From contig NZ_JAKZEU010000007.1 of assembly GCF_024359525.1 (NCBI RefSeq), positions 1-64,000 of the forward strand: a stretch of DNA of 64,000 nucleotides, in the 5' to 3' direction. Made by a program: the position numbers and the translations under genes. Origin of the DNA: Paracoccus albicereus (GTDB lineage Bacteria > Pseudomonadota > Alphaproteobacteria > Rhodobacterales > Rhodobacteraceae). Below the pieces are notes generated by a model, which was not told where the DNA came from, searched no databases, and saw only the letters and a list, made by a program, of their open reading frames with translations. Position 1 is the first letter of the stretch; each line of letters starts with the position of its first letter. Positions 44,884-53,756 of the stretch are shown piece by piece.

Positions 44884-45931
44884 CGGCTCACTCTCCGCAG
44901 CGGCGCTTGTCGCGATGTTCGTTTTCCCTTCGACCTTGCCAGCACAGACAGTTTCCGTCCAGTCGAATGACCAGCGTGGGCATGGCTTCCTGTTTCGTCA
45001 TCTCGGCACTTGCCACGTCGTCATGCCCAAGCATGTCGCGAACGGTCAGAGGCGCGTGCGGGTCTTCAGCAGCGCACCGATCGAAAATTCCGGATCCGTC
45101 GTCGATGCTCCGTTCTGGTCCGGTCTGGACATGGCAGTGGGGACGATCCGTGGACCGCTTGAGGAGCGGTGCACCGTCTCTCTGGACGATCTCCTTCCAG
45201 GTCGCGAAGCGAATGAGGGGGCGGTCTTGGAACTGCTACGGATCCGTGAAAGCGGTGAGATCGAGCGTTTGCCGATGGTGGTCACGAAGGGCAATTATCT
45301 CACCTTCGACGCGGAAACGCGTTCTTCGGACGTAAATATCTTCAAGGGAACAAGCGGCGCATTCGTGTTCGATGGCGATCAAGCGCTCGGGATGGCGGTC
45401 GAGGCACTTTCGGAAACGTCCGCGCGGTTCATCAGGACCGAGGAAATCCATATGAATCTTCGGCGGCGGTTAGGCCGTCGGGTCGAACCTGTCCCCACAG
45501 GCGCTACAGAAAGCGGGACGATTGAAGCAAGCCCGGATGACTTGGATTTCAAGGTCATGTGGACGACGCTACCACCGCTTTACCCCGATCAGGGTGAGGA
45601 AAACATCGGTGGCGACGGCTCTTACGTCTTCAACTTGTCGAAGCCCAACACGATCGCGCTGAGACTGGACGAGGCCTCTGTCGGTCCAGTTAGTCGAATC
45701 CTGATACAGACCTCTCCTGACAGCGAGTTTTCCCTGCCGGGCGACATTACTGTAGAGCTTTCTCCGACCGACAACGGCACCCGGCGTCTGCCGCCGCGTA
45801 GCGCTACAATGGGGGCTGACGGCCTGCTGGATGTCCGTCTGTCACCGACGCTTGCCCGCTGGGTCTACATCACGGTGCAATCGGGGCAGGATTCCGGGTC
45901 GATCGCGATCGATAGGGTCATCGTCCGGTGA
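44867..45931 (+). CDS. Exported trypsin-like serine protease with C-terminal beta domain
   Basis: A 354-residue protein with a signal peptide (to about residue 26) and a chymotrypsin-like fold readable from its triad. The His is at 56 (VVMPKHVAN), the Asp at 88 (SGLDMAVGTI) and the Ser at 163 (FKGTSGAFVFDG). A further domain of about 150 residues (KPNTIALRLDEAS, GSIAIDRVIV) looks like a discoidin- or pre-peptidase-type beta sandwich. The His and Ser loops are shortened compared with HtrA and no PDZ domain is present. It diverges from two unknown envelope genes with no gap at all, and converges on a small exported protein. Confidence 0.72.
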   Translation: MTLKFNGSLSAAALVAMFVFPSTLPAQTVSVQSNDQRGHGFLFRHLGTCHVVMPKHVANGQRRVRVFSSAPIENSGSVVDAPFWSGLDMAVGTIRGPLEERCTVSLDDLLPGREANEGAVLELLRIRESGEIERLPMVVTKGNYLTFDAETRSSDVNIFKGTSGAFVFDGDQALGMAVEALSETSARFIRTEEIHMNLRRRLGRRVEPVPTGATESGTIEASPDDLDFKVMWTTLPPLYPDQGEENIGGDGSYVFNLSKPNTIALRLDEASVGPVSRILIQTSPDSEFSLPGDITVELSPTDNGTRRLPPRSATMGADGLLDVRLSPTLARWVYITVQSGQDSGSIAIDRVIVR

Positions 45932-45935
45932 CAAG

Positions 45936-46559
45936 TCAGCGGAGAGCAACCGACATTGTCAAAGGGACATTTTCAATTTCGGCCTTAGATGATAAATAGC
46001 CATTCTCGTCAATGACTGCATCCCACCAAACTCCAGAAATTGATATCTGCATGCGATCCTGCAAAAATCTCACGAAGCAGCCCTTTTCGTCGCGGCTTTG
46101 ATCGAAATGTTCCGCCTCAAAACACGCACCTTTTTCATTATATGAGACAAAATTTGCGAAAAAGACCGCCTCTTGGCTATCGTTCTCTCGCACCCTGAAG
46201 TATCTTGAAAGATAGGCTTCATAATAACCGTGGGTATCTTCACCTTCCCGAACAAACCGCATCTGCGTCTTCGGCATGGTCGAGAAATAGGCTCGAACAG
46301 CCTCGACCTGCACCGCTCTGTCCGCGCTGAAGAGCCCATATTCCAAGGCAATCTTGACAAGCTCTGGGTCGCCGGAATTCAGCATGATCTTCATCGCCGC
46401 CTGGGCTCGCGCAGGATCGGGGTCATTCAGGACCTCAGCATACTCGTTGCCCTTATTCATCTCTTCGTCGACCATCGCGCGAAGGTCCTCAACCGACATG
46501 CTCTGCGCGTACGCTGAGGTGCAGAGAGCACAAGCGGCGAAAAAGGTAAGTAACTTCAT
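45936..46559 (-). CDS. Exported protein with a HEAT-like helical segment
   Basis: A 207-residue protein with a signal peptide (to about residue 18) and a helical first half (DPARAQAAMKIMLNSGDPEL, IALEYGLFSADRAVQVEAVR) that reads like two HEAT-type repeats. The second half is beta-rich with Cys in GACFEAEHF and KGCFVRFL. No family is recognised. It converges on the trypsin-like protease gene with only four bases between stops. Its composition (GC below its neighbours) hints at separate origin. Confidence 0.62.
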   Translation of the reverse strand: MKLLTFFAACALCTSAYAQSMSVEDLRAMVDEEMNKGNEYAEVLNDPDPARAQAAMKIMLNSGDPELVKIALEYGLFSADRAVQVEAVRAYFSTMPKTQMRFVREGEDTHGYYEAYLSRYFRVRENDSQEAVFFANFVSYNEKGACFEAEHFDQSRDEKGCFVRFLQDRMQISISGVWWDAVIDENGYLSSKAEIENVPLTMSVALR

Positions 46560-46854
46560 TTGGAGCCTCCGGCTTTCACTATCAACACAACAACGCCTTC
46601 GCTACGAGATGGCTACAACTCCATCCGGAAGCGCAGTGACCATCTCAGGAACCGTTACATCGTCACCCTAACCTTGCAATTAGTCAGCGCCTACCACCCG
46701 ATCGATAATCCTGGCAACTTTAGAATACGACGGTATCCGTTGGTGATCGACCGGCAGCTATGGGCCAGAACCGTCACGTTACTTTTTCAGTATCGTCACA
46801 CGACACACCGCAGAGCCGCTTTGCCGTTTCTAGCCCACGGCTGAGGTCTTGAGG

Positions 46855-47049
46855 TCAGGATTCCGGCTGGAAAATGTCCTCAATCGCTAGAGCAAAGAGC
46901 TTCGAAATGCTGAAAGCCAAGGGCAGACTTGGATCGTAGCGGCCGCGCTCCAACGCATTAACGGTCTGCCGCGATACACCAAGACGTCTCGCAAGATCCT
47001 TTTGCGACCAGTCGTGCTCCTGCCGTAATTCCTGAATGCGATTGTTCAT
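46855..47049 (-). CDS. XRE/Cro-type HTH regulator, 64 aa
   Basis: A 64-residue regulator consisting of little more than one HTH: IQELRQEHDWSQKDLARRLG, then VSRQTVNALERGRYDPSLPL. This is the short YozG/Cro-CI type that pairs with a small membrane protein. The ATG overlaps the stop of that upstream partner by four bases, so both are made from one message. It probably represses its own operon through the GTAAAG/CTTTAC palindromes upstream. Confidence 0.88.
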   Translation of the reverse strand: MNNRIQELRQEHDWSQKDLARRLGVSRQTVNALERGRYDPSLPLAFSISKLFALAIEDIFQPES

Positions 47050-47414
47050 CGGTGACGTAAAAGCCCCACCATCACTCCGGCAAACCACAAAGCCGACATG
47101 AGAGGCCAGACTGCAAACATCGATATCTTGGGAAGCCCATTCCCTTCGAGGAAGCCGTAGCTGAACGTAATCAGTGCAGTTCCAGCAAAGGCGACGGCCA
47201 GCGCCTCTAACTGCAACTTCCGCTGCATCTCATCCAATTTGCGGATGATCTGAACCACGACCCAGCAGATGAAGAGCGCAGGAACGATGGGTGCCAGGGC
47301 AAGAAGGGTTGCGGTCCAGTTGCCATGCGCGGTTCCAGCAAGCACTCGTTGAGACACGATGAGAACAGCAATGTATGCGGCCAATCCGAAAACAAAGAAA
47401 GGAAGGCTGCGCAT
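47046..47414 (-). CDS. Four-helix membrane protein partner of the XRE regulator
   Basis: A 122-residue protein with four predicted helices (about residues 4-22, 32-52, 65-83, 93-112) and a cytoplasmic linker IIRKLDEMQRKLQLEALAVA. This arrangement of a small membrane protein followed by a 64-residue XRE protein is widespread and may be a sensor-regulator or toxin-antitoxin-like pair, but the function is unproven. The start at 47414 (MRSLPFF) lies just behind palindromic operators; an ATG at 47438 would place the operator inside the gene. Confidence 0.72.
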   Translation of the reverse strand: MRSLPFFVFGLAAYIAVLIVSQRVLAGTAHGNWTATLLALAPIVPALFICWVVVQIIRKLDEMQRKLQLEALAVAFAGTALITFSYGFLEGNGLPKISMFAVWPLMSALWFAGVMVGLLRHR

Positions 47415-47429
47415 GAAAAGGCCCCGTAT

Positions 47430-47488
47430 GTAAAGCACACTTTACGTATCCTGTCGGCATTCGAAATGTCAAGGATACTTTACGTATC
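47430..47488. promoter_or_regulatory. Paired operators GTAAAG-N4-CTTTAC and GATAC-N5-GTATC of the XRE operon
   Basis: GTAAAG (47430-47435) and CTTTAC (47440-47445) form one palindrome. GATAC-TTTAC-GTATC (47474-47488) forms a second. Both share the string ACTTTACGTATC, 38 bases apart. Their position directly upstream of the membrane-protein/XRE operon fits autorepression by the XRE protein. Confidence 0.7.
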
Positions 47489-47552
47489 GTCTGATGAGCT
47501 AAAATGGCGCCTTCGTCCGCACTGCTGGCATTTTCCGGGCGGGCAATGTTGC

Positions 47553-47589
47553 GCTGCGCGATATACGGATGACCGGTTTGGGGAAGCTG
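47553..47589 (+). repeat. 37-base direct repeat, left copy
   Basis: Shares 31 of 37 bases with 54797-54833, including ATGACCGGTTTGG. The copies are in the same orientation 7.2 kb apart and enclose the phospholipase-D-like pair, a membrane protein and the integrase-HxlR-SDR cassette. Confidence 0.6.
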
Positions 47590-47679
47590 GTCTACACCGA
47601 TGGCCTACCCTGGGAATGACCGGAAAGGGCCGTTCTCGGCTATAATCTTGTAGGCTGCCTCACCAAGGCAGGTTACGCG

Positions 47680-49959
47680 TCACCTGGCGGCTGCGAGGTG
47701 ACCATGCTTGCTCTGAAGGGCCGCCATGCGCCGCTCGACGCGTCGAAATCCATCCGGCTGATGCGCGACCTGCTCATGGACGATCTTTGCCAAGGCGGCG
47801 TTCAGTGCCTCAAATTGCCGAATGACCGGCGCCGGCATTGCTTCCCGCCGTGCGGCATCAAGGCTGATTCCCGCCGAGAAGAGCGCTGTGCCAAGCATAT
47901 CAAGGCGCGCCATCTCGCCGTCGACCTTCTCCTGCTGCACGCTCGAAGGGCGCTCCAGTCCAGCTTGGAGAGAAAGCAGGAGCATGCCCAAGCTCCGAAT
48001 CCATCCTATCTTTTTATCGCTTGCGTGGAGCGGTCTCTGGTCTGTGGCAGCCTTGCCGGCCGGCGCCGCATGAACGAGCAACGCGTTGACCAGTAGGTGC
48101 AGGCGGATGCAGTTCAGGTAGACCAGCGGGTTACTGCCTTGTCGTAGTGCGTCGCAGGTCGCGCGCACGCGGACTACAAGCTTCTCGGCGTTCTTTCGGG
48201 CTATGGGGCTGGGTGACGTTTGTCTCTGCAGCCGGAAACCTTTTTGGCTACCTCCATCGCTGCCGCCCCCGCCCACATCGTCGGCCTCATCGATATCGCC
48301 CTCTAACTGCCACGGCGAAAGCCCAAGATGCCGATTCATGATCCTTTGCAGGTCCAGAAGTGGCTGGCTGCCCAAGGAGCCAGGCACCAAACGAGCTTCA
48401 GCGATCCGTCCGAACTCAAGCTCACTCAGCACGGGAGTGCTTGTGGCGTCCTCAAGTGGCACCGATCTTCGAAGGGAAGCCGAAGCACGCAGCGCCTCCT
48501 CTCGCGTCAGCTCCACGAACAGCTTAGAGGCCAGATCGAACATCTCGGCATCAATGTCCGGCAGAAGAGCGATCTGGTCGAGCAGTGCCTTGACGCGCCC
48601 CTTTGCCGCAGGCCGCCCCTCGTAAGCAAGGCGGTCCACGAAGGCGACCGGAATGGGCGCACTTGAGCTGCCATCCTCAAACGCAATCACCGCGTGACCG
48701 AGCCTCTCCACCGCGACTTCATCAGGCAGGGGCACGACCCAGGAGTTGCCGAAGAGCGTCGGTTTGGCTGAGGGCACTCCATTGTTGTGGACGCCCTTGA
48801 ACGTTACTTGGCACAGTCTTGGATCCACCCCGGACGGTGGCGTCCAGATCAGTCGCTCATTCTCGAAGCGCATGGCGCCGCCGTCGATTACGCTTAGTGC
48901 CTCGGGTCCGACTTCCCGCATGCCTGCTCGCCGTTTCATGTCGCAGACCGGCATGGTCTCAGACAAACACGCGGAGAGTCCCAGTCGCTCAATGGCCGTT
49001 CCCTTTTCCTCCATTCTCAGGAGACATGCCTCGGCGTTTCCGGAGGCACGATGCGCTCCATAAAGAGCGTGAACAGACGCGTTGGCAGATCCTGACAGAA
49101 CGTAATCAGCTTTTTCACCCATTGCGATGATAATCTTGGCATGGAGGCGCCGCACATTGCCCTTGCTCCGCTCTTTCAAAAGAGCCTGCGCCGAATGCAG
49201 GGTGACCCGCTCTTGCGTGAGGATTGTCGTGGCGTCGAAGTCTTGTTCCTTGGGATCCACGATGAGTGCGGCAGATGGTTTACCAAGACTTGTCCGAAGT
49301 CTGTTCATCCCGGACAGATCCGCGTCCCAAAACGGAGAAACGAAGACCATCCTTTCTATTCTGTCGCCATCCAAGAAGTGGCGGAACCTTTCGCCGATGG
49401 GCACCTCCGCCTCCGTCAGGAAGGCAAGCCGCGCACCCTCCAGGTCCACTTCGTCGGCCTCCACGACATCATCCAGCCAAGGCGTCCAAGCGCGTGCTCG
49501 CGCGATGACATTACTCAGGGCTACGTCGTCCTGAGCAACGTGCGACTGGAAATAGCGAAGACTTGTAGCCAAGATAGGCGCTGCCCGCATGTCCTCCGGC
49601 CCGACAGTCAACACGGTTGCAGCCTCCAGATTGGTGATCATCCCTGCTCCTGTGAGGTTGCCAGACCCGACGATGAGCCGGCCTCGCTCGCGGCCCAGTT
49701 GGAGAATGATCTTTGGATGGAAGGCCCCGCGAACCTTGATCTTCGACAGCTGATAGACAAGTCCCGCCCGGTCGGCCGAGTTGAACTCGGCCAGTTGGTG
49801 GTTCAGTCGATCTAGATCGACCATAACGCCAATGTTGCGGCAACCAGCGGCTCTCATTGGTGGCAGCGCAATGTTCTCGAAGATCTGAGTATCAATGCTG
49901 AATGTCGTCAGCAGCGCTGAATGGAAGCCGGCTTCTGCGAAGGCAAGGTCGTATCTCAA
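47680..49959 (-). CDS. Large double-HKD phospholipase-D-like protein, candidate nuclease effector
   Basis: A 759-residue protein whose first 300 residues hold two PLD-type active-site motifs. One is FHPKIILQ with GSGNLTGAG (His81, Lys83, Asn101) and the other is LHAKIIIA with GSANAS (His273, Lys275, Asn293). Two HxK motifs in one chain form one catalytic site in this superfamily, as in restriction-type nucleases and helicase-linked PLD proteins of defence islands. No signal peptide is present, so it acts in the cytoplasm. The 450-residue remainder has a Gly-rich linker (DDVGGGGSDGGSQ) and helical ends, without a recognised domain. It overlaps the upstream gene by four bases. Confidence 0.8.
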   Translation of the reverse strand: MRYDLAFAEAGFHSALLTTFSIDTQIFENIALPPMRAAGCRNIGVMVDLDRLNHQLAEFNSADRAGLVYQLSKIKVRGAFHPKIILQLGRERGRLIVGSGNLTGAGMITNLEAATVLTVGPEDMRAAPILATSLRYFQSHVAQDDVALSNVIARARAWTPWLDDVVEADEVDLEGARLAFLTEAEVPIGERFRHFLDGDRIERMVFVSPFWDADLSGMNRLRTSLGKPSAALIVDPKEQDFDATTILTQERVTLHSAQALLKERSKGNVRRLHAKIIIAMGEKADYVLSGSANASVHALYGAHRASGNAEACLLRMEEKGTAIERLGLSACLSETMPVCDMKRRAGMREVGPEALSVIDGGAMRFENERLIWTPPSGVDPRLCQVTFKGVHNNGVPSAKPTLFGNSWVVPLPDEVAVERLGHAVIAFEDGSSSAPIPVAFVDRLAYEGRPAAKGRVKALLDQIALLPDIDAEMFDLASKLFVELTREEALRASASLRRSVPLEDATSTPVLSELEFGRIAEARLVPGSLGSQPLLDLQRIMNRHLGLSPWQLEGDIDEADDVGGGGSDGGSQKGFRLQRQTSPSPIARKNAEKLVVRVRATCDALRQGSNPLVYLNCIRLHLLVNALLVHAAPAGKAATDQRPLHASDKKIGWIRSLGMLLLSLQAGLERPSSVQQEKVDGEMARLDMLGTALFSAGISLDAARREAMPAPVIRQFEALNAALAKIVHEQVAHQPDGFRRVERRMAALQSKHGHLAAAR

Positions 49960-51434
49960 GTGGCTGCCTCCAGAACCGCTCGCCCGCGTGCGGTGATCCG
50001 ACCGTTTTTCAGTAGATCGACATCCTGTAGGAAGCGGATGGCTGTGGGGAGCCGGGGGCCACTGAAAGCAGGGCCAAATCCGCTGACAGAGCGGAGCCGC
50101 GCGTCCTCGATTTCGACGATATTGGTATAATTCCGTTGCGCACGAAACTTTCTCGCTGCGACCTCAAGGTGCCTTAGAATGATCTTGTTCCGGAGCATCT
50201 GGCCAAAAGCCTCTCGTGCTGGAGCATGCCGTTCACCCTGGATCCACTCCAGTTCGGTCCACAGGGTTTGGGTGCCTTCGCTCACGGGGAATGCCGCAGC
50301 TGCGTCACCTTGCCGGCCTTCCCAGAAGGCTCGGAGCCAGGCCACTGGCGCCAGGATCTCCGTCAACGAGGCGTCCTTGCGAAGTGCTCTCGTCTGCGCC
50401 TGCTGCAGGCTTTCCGCACCGAGATCAGACAGCTCATCCAGCCAAGCTCCGAATGGGGTCATCGGCACATCACGAGAGACTTCGTCGACGAGCACGGAGA
50501 GAGAAAGACCAGCTGGGTGATCTTCCAGAAAGCGCTGTATCTTTCCGAGAATTGCCTCGTAAGCGATACGAACCATGTCGCCGCTTTGGAAGGCCTGCCA
50601 CTTCTTCTGAGTCTTCGCCCGTGGTCCCCCTGCCGGTGTCTCGAGCCAGAGCCATCGCAGCAGATCAGACGAAACTGCAAGCTGAGGATCAGCTGCTGCC
50701 ACCTCTAGGACAGAAAGCAGGGTCGCACGGCGCTCGGCAGCTTGCCGAAGGATCTCCGCACCATTGATGCCCTTGTCGAGGAGTGGCGTAATGACGTCCT
50801 CAATGCCGAGGAAAAAAGCCCGCAGCAGGCCTGCCTCTTCGCCGTCCAAGGGGAGCCGGCTCGGACCCATTTCTTTCAGCAAGACCAGATCAACACGCGA
50901 AATGAAGCCTTGGGTTGCCGCGGAGGCAAACGCCTCCGCAGCTGCCTCGCCGAGGGACGCGGCATAGGCGGCGGCAAGCGCATGTCCGGCTACTGTTGGC
51001 ACTGGAAGCCCGTGCTCGCCCTCTGCGACAAGGCCCATCTGGACCATAGGTCCGCGATAGATGTTCTGGAAGGCACCACCACCCTGGTTTCCTTCAGGTG
51101 CGAAATCGATCAGTTCGCCGCCAAGCGCGAGTTGAGTCAGCGCGGCTTCGGAGCCTTCGGTGCCCGTCTCACCAGGGATTTGCATGGCTGCGAGAGCGTA
51201 GAGCCTCTCACCTGCTCGGGCGTGATGCCGAAAGGCCTGAACTGATACTTGTCGCCGCCGAGTGGCATAGTGCGTCAACCACCAAGCATGAAAGCTGTAG
51301 TTTCGTAATCTGGTTGTGACCGAACTAAGTCCAGGGAGGCGCTCTTGGTAGACGGCCTCCACCATCGTCTGCATTGAGAGATGATCGAGACCCTGACCGT
51401 CTCCTACTTCCGTCCAATTCACTCGTCCGTCCAC
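49956..51434 (-). CDS. Unknown 492-residue partner of the phospholipase-D-like protein
   Basis: A 492-residue soluble protein with no family I can name. The N-terminus has a striking conserved-looking line, LSSVTTRLRNYSFHAWWLTH (residues about 36-55). The rest is helix-rich with winged-helix-like segments near the end (LRSVSGFGPAFSGPRLPT, GRITARGRAVLEAAT). Its stop overlaps the ATG of the PLD-like gene (ATGA), so the two are obligately coupled. It could sense the trigger or bind nucleic acid for the effector. No transposase, integrase or phage structural gene is attached to the pair. Confidence 0.7.
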   Translation of the reverse strand: MDGRVNWTEVGDGQGLDHLSMQTMVEAVYQERLPGLSSVTTRLRNYSFHAWWLTHYATRRRQVSVQAFRHHARAGERLYALAAMQIPGETGTEGSEAALTQLALGGELIDFAPEGNQGGGAFQNIYRGPMVQMGLVAEGEHGLPVPTVAGHALAAAYAASLGEAAAEAFASAATQGFISRVDLVLLKEMGPSRLPLDGEEAGLLRAFFLGIEDVITPLLDKGINGAEILRQAAERRATLLSVLEVAAADPQLAVSSDLLRWLWLETPAGGPRAKTQKKWQAFQSGDMVRIAYEAILGKIQRFLEDHPAGLSLSVLVDEVSRDVPMTPFGAWLDELSDLGAESLQQAQTRALRKDASLTEILAPVAWLRAFWEGRQGDAAAAFPVSEGTQTLWTELEWIQGERHAPAREAFGQMLRNKIILRHLEVAARKFRAQRNYTNIVEIEDARLRSVSGFGPAFSGPRLPTAIRFLQDVDLLKNGRITARGRAVLEAAT

Positions 51435-51887
51435 GCGCTCATCCGTCTGTCCGAGAAAGTTTTACCCTCTGGAACCCCAGTCAGTGTGGACGATAGTGGA
51501 GCGACAGTCGCTGCATCAAGAGAAACCGCGTGAGCTGCTGAGCAACGATCAGGTGAATTCGCGCAATGCCACGTCACCGACATTGACGTGGCTCCACATC
51601 ATGAGGGGGAAGTTACGGAGCAAATCCATTTACGCCAAACTAAATGGAAGCCTTACCCAACTTACTGCTGGAGGTAAAATAATAGATCATGGGGTAACTT
51701 GGGAGATTAACGTGAATTCATAAATCTCTTAATTAGGATTACCGCATCGTTGCGCAGGTATATCGGCGCAGCTACAGAGCGGTCCTCTTTGCGTGCCCGC
51801 GCAGAATTACTGCAGCAAGCATGAGCGACTGCTTTGGAGAAGCTACATCGACTCGGGGGCGCAGGCTCGAACGGCTCCTAAGGTCCG
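51435..51887. other. Intergenic region upstream of the PLD-like operon
   Basis: A 453-base stretch with AT-richer sequence at 51600-51740. One plus-strand frame (51484-51723) ends in a possible peptide tail (GGKIIDHGVTWEINVNS), but it has no convincing start or family and may be a gene scrap. The promoter of the minus-strand PLD-like operon should lie at 51440-51520. No repeats or RNA gene recognised. Confidence 0.4.
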
Positions 51888-52373
51888 TTAGATGAAAAGT
51901 TGCCTAGGAGGAGACAGTTGAAGCTTAAGCCGCTCTATTTCAACGGCCGTTTGTTCTGCCCAATGAATATACCCCTCAAGAGCAGCAGGTTCCGAAATAG
52001 CCACTTTCGTCAGCTCAGTCTTGAGTAGCCTCAGTAGCTCGTGTCCTTTGCGTTCGACTTCTAAAATGTGTCGGGTGTCATTGTTGCGGAATTCAGGGCT
52101 TCCAAGTTTGGGGGAGTAACGTTCATGGTGAAGGTCCCATCGGCCACGCATTTCCTGACACGCCGATTGGAGAGACACAAAATTCCGTTCCGCCCCCACT
52201 CGTACCTCATGCGCTCTCGACTTCAGCGCCGCCAAGTCTGAACTCCTGGCAGCTTCCAGCGCCTCTTTTGCGACCCGAAGCGCCAGCGCTGCATACACCA
52301 GCGCTCCCGATGCAATTAGCAATGAAGCAATTTCAAAGAAGTAGCTACTGGCTAACGTCGAGACGCCTTGCAA
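51888..52373 (-). CDS. Small membrane-anchored coiled-coil protein of unknown function
   Basis: A 161-residue protein with one N-terminal helix (about residues 10-32, SLLIASGALVYAALALRVA) followed by a helical, charged cytoplasmic part (KEALEAARSSDLAALKSRAH, RKGHELLRLLKTELTKVA) that could form a coiled coil. No family recognised. It is a single gene between the PLD-like operon and the integrase cassette. Confidence 0.55.
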   Translation of the reverse strand: MQGVSTLASSYFFEIASLLIASGALVYAALALRVAKEALEAARSSDLAALKSRAHEVRVGAERNFVSLQSACQEMRGRWDLHHERYSPKLGSPEFRNNDTRHILEVERKGHELLRLLKTELTKVAISEPAALEGYIHWAEQTAVEIERLKLQLSPPRQLFI

Positions 52374-52560
52374 TGATCCATCCTTCGTTGCGCGTCACTG
52401 AATTCATACTAGATCTGGTACATTCACGTGTAATCTTCAAGATCCAAAGAGCAAACCCCCAGGGATAGCTGGACGTTGGCTTTGGCGGGCTATGGCTTGG
52501 CAGCTTGCAATTCGCTAGCCTCCAGTTTGGGCCGCCAGCTGTTTCACAGGTTCTGTGGGG

Positions 52561-52581
52561 CGAACGTCGGCTAAAGGCCGA
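52561..52581 (+). repeat. Direct repeat CGAACGTCGGCTAA..., left copy
   Basis: Matches 54857-54877 at 20 of 21 positions in the same orientation. The two copies bracket the integrase, HxlR and SDR genes (2.3 kb), as target or attachment repeats would. Confidence 0.6.
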
Positions 52582-52605
52582 CCACGACAAGCCGGCCCTC
52601 CCGGT

Positions 52606-53238
52606 TCAGATGTCCACCGCCTCGGCGATCGCAAGGGCATCTTCCAACTCGACGCCGAGGTAACGCACCGTGCTGTCCATCTTGGTGTGGCCAAGGAGGA
52701 GTTGCACCGCCCTAAGGTTACCGGTCTTTCGGTATATCTGCGCGACTTTCGTGCGCCGCATGGAATGGGTGCCATACGCGCTCGCCTCAAGGCCTATGGA
52801 TGTCACCCAGTCTCGGACGAGGCGAGCATACTGGCGCGTAGAGATATGCCGCCGCTCATGAAACCGTCCGGGCCAAAGATGTTCCGATCCGACCATAAGC
52901 GGCGCCTCGAGCCATGCTCTGATTGCTTTCCGGGTCCCATCGGTGATCTCGAAGCTGACCGGCCGCCGTGTCTTGCTTTGCACGATCGAGGCACGGTGTT
53001 TCACCTGGCCCGCCGCATAGACGTCAGCGACCTTGAGGCGCACCAGGTCGCAGCCACGCAACTTGCTATCAATCGCGAGGTTGAACAGCGCCAGCTCGCG
53101 AGTCCGCTCCGCAATTTCGAGGCGCACTCGGATCGCCCAGACGTGCTTCGGTTGTAATGGCCGCTTCTGGCCGACGATCCTCCCCTTGTTCCAGGCGGGG
53201 CGGCCGGCGCGGATGGCTGGTAGATAGACAGCAGACAT
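52606..53238 (-). CDS. Compact tyrosine recombinase/integrase
   Basis: A 210-residue integrase lacking an arm-binding domain. Catalytic residues can be placed: Arg in SKLRGCDLVRLK, HxxR in GTHSMRRTKVA, His in LLGHTKMDS and the Tyr in TVRYLGVEL. This short form is common in alphaproteobacterial accessory DNA. It is probably responsible for mobility of the adjoining HxlR-SDR genes; flanking direct repeats begin 25 bases beyond its stop. The catalytic set appears complete, so it may be active. Confidence 0.9.
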   Translation of the reverse strand: MSAVYLPAIRAGRPAWNKGRIVGQKRPLQPKHVWAIRVRLEIAERTRELALFNLAIDSKLRGCDLVRLKVADVYAAGQVKHRASIVQSKTRRPVSFEITDGTRKAIRAWLEAPLMVGSEHLWPGRFHERRHISTRQYARLVRDWVTSIGLEASAYGTHSMRRTKVAQIYRKTGNLRAVQLLLGHTKMDSTVRYLGVELEDALAIAEAVDI

Positions 53239-53392
53239 GACAGATCCTCCGATCCACCATGCCCACCACGTCCTCGACGCTCAGCCGACTTCACATCATA
53301 GCAACAAACCTCGGCGAGGATCCGCTTAAAGCCCAGACTTGCCCTTGTCGGATCGCAAGTTTGCTGCGGGTGCGGTCCAATTGCCCGGCAGG

Positions 53393-53740
53393 TCACCCTG
53401 CGCGAGCGCGGCGTTCCACGATCGCGGCAAGCACGTCGGTATGATGCTCGCCCCATTCACACAGGTGACCGAGGGCTTGCGCCAAGCTTTTGCCGAACGG
53501 CGTGAGCGAATATTCCACCCGAGGCGGGATCTCTCCGAAGTCATGCCGCGCGACGACCCCGTCGGCGATCAACTCCTTCAGTTGCTGGGCGAGAACCTTG
53601 TCGCTGACTTTACCGACTGCGCGCCGCAACTGGGCGTAGCGCAAGGTGCCCTGCATCAGATGATAGACGATAAGCGGCTTCCACTTCCCGCCCATGACGA
53701 AAAGGGCCGCGTCCAGGCCGCAGGTGAAAGGAGAGGTCAT
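53393..53740 (-). CDS. HxlR-family transcriptional regulator
   Basis: A 115-residue winged-helix protein with the HxlR lines CGLDAALFVMGGKWKPLIVY, RYAQLRRAVGKVSDKVLAQQ, LIADGVVARHDF and PPRVEYSLTPFGKSL. These regulators respond to aldehydes or oxidants and usually control the divergent gene, here a short-chain dehydrogenase. The start at 53740 (MTSPFTCG) keeps the operator palindrome at 53757 outside the gene; an in-frame ATG at 53803 would span it. Confidence 0.92.
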   Translation of the reverse strand: MTSPFTCGLDAALFVMGGKWKPLIVYHLMQGTLRYAQLRRAVGKVSDKVLAQQLKELIADGVVARHDFGEIPPRVEYSLTPFGKSLAQALGHLCEWGEHHTDVLAAIVERRARAG

Positions 53741-53756
53741 GACCGAGCCTGATTTA

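Noticed and set aside
51484..51723. A 79-codon plus-strand frame in AT-richer DNA upstream of the PLD-like operon
   Set aside because: No plausible start context or domain; the tail may be a gene scrap but it cannot be supported.
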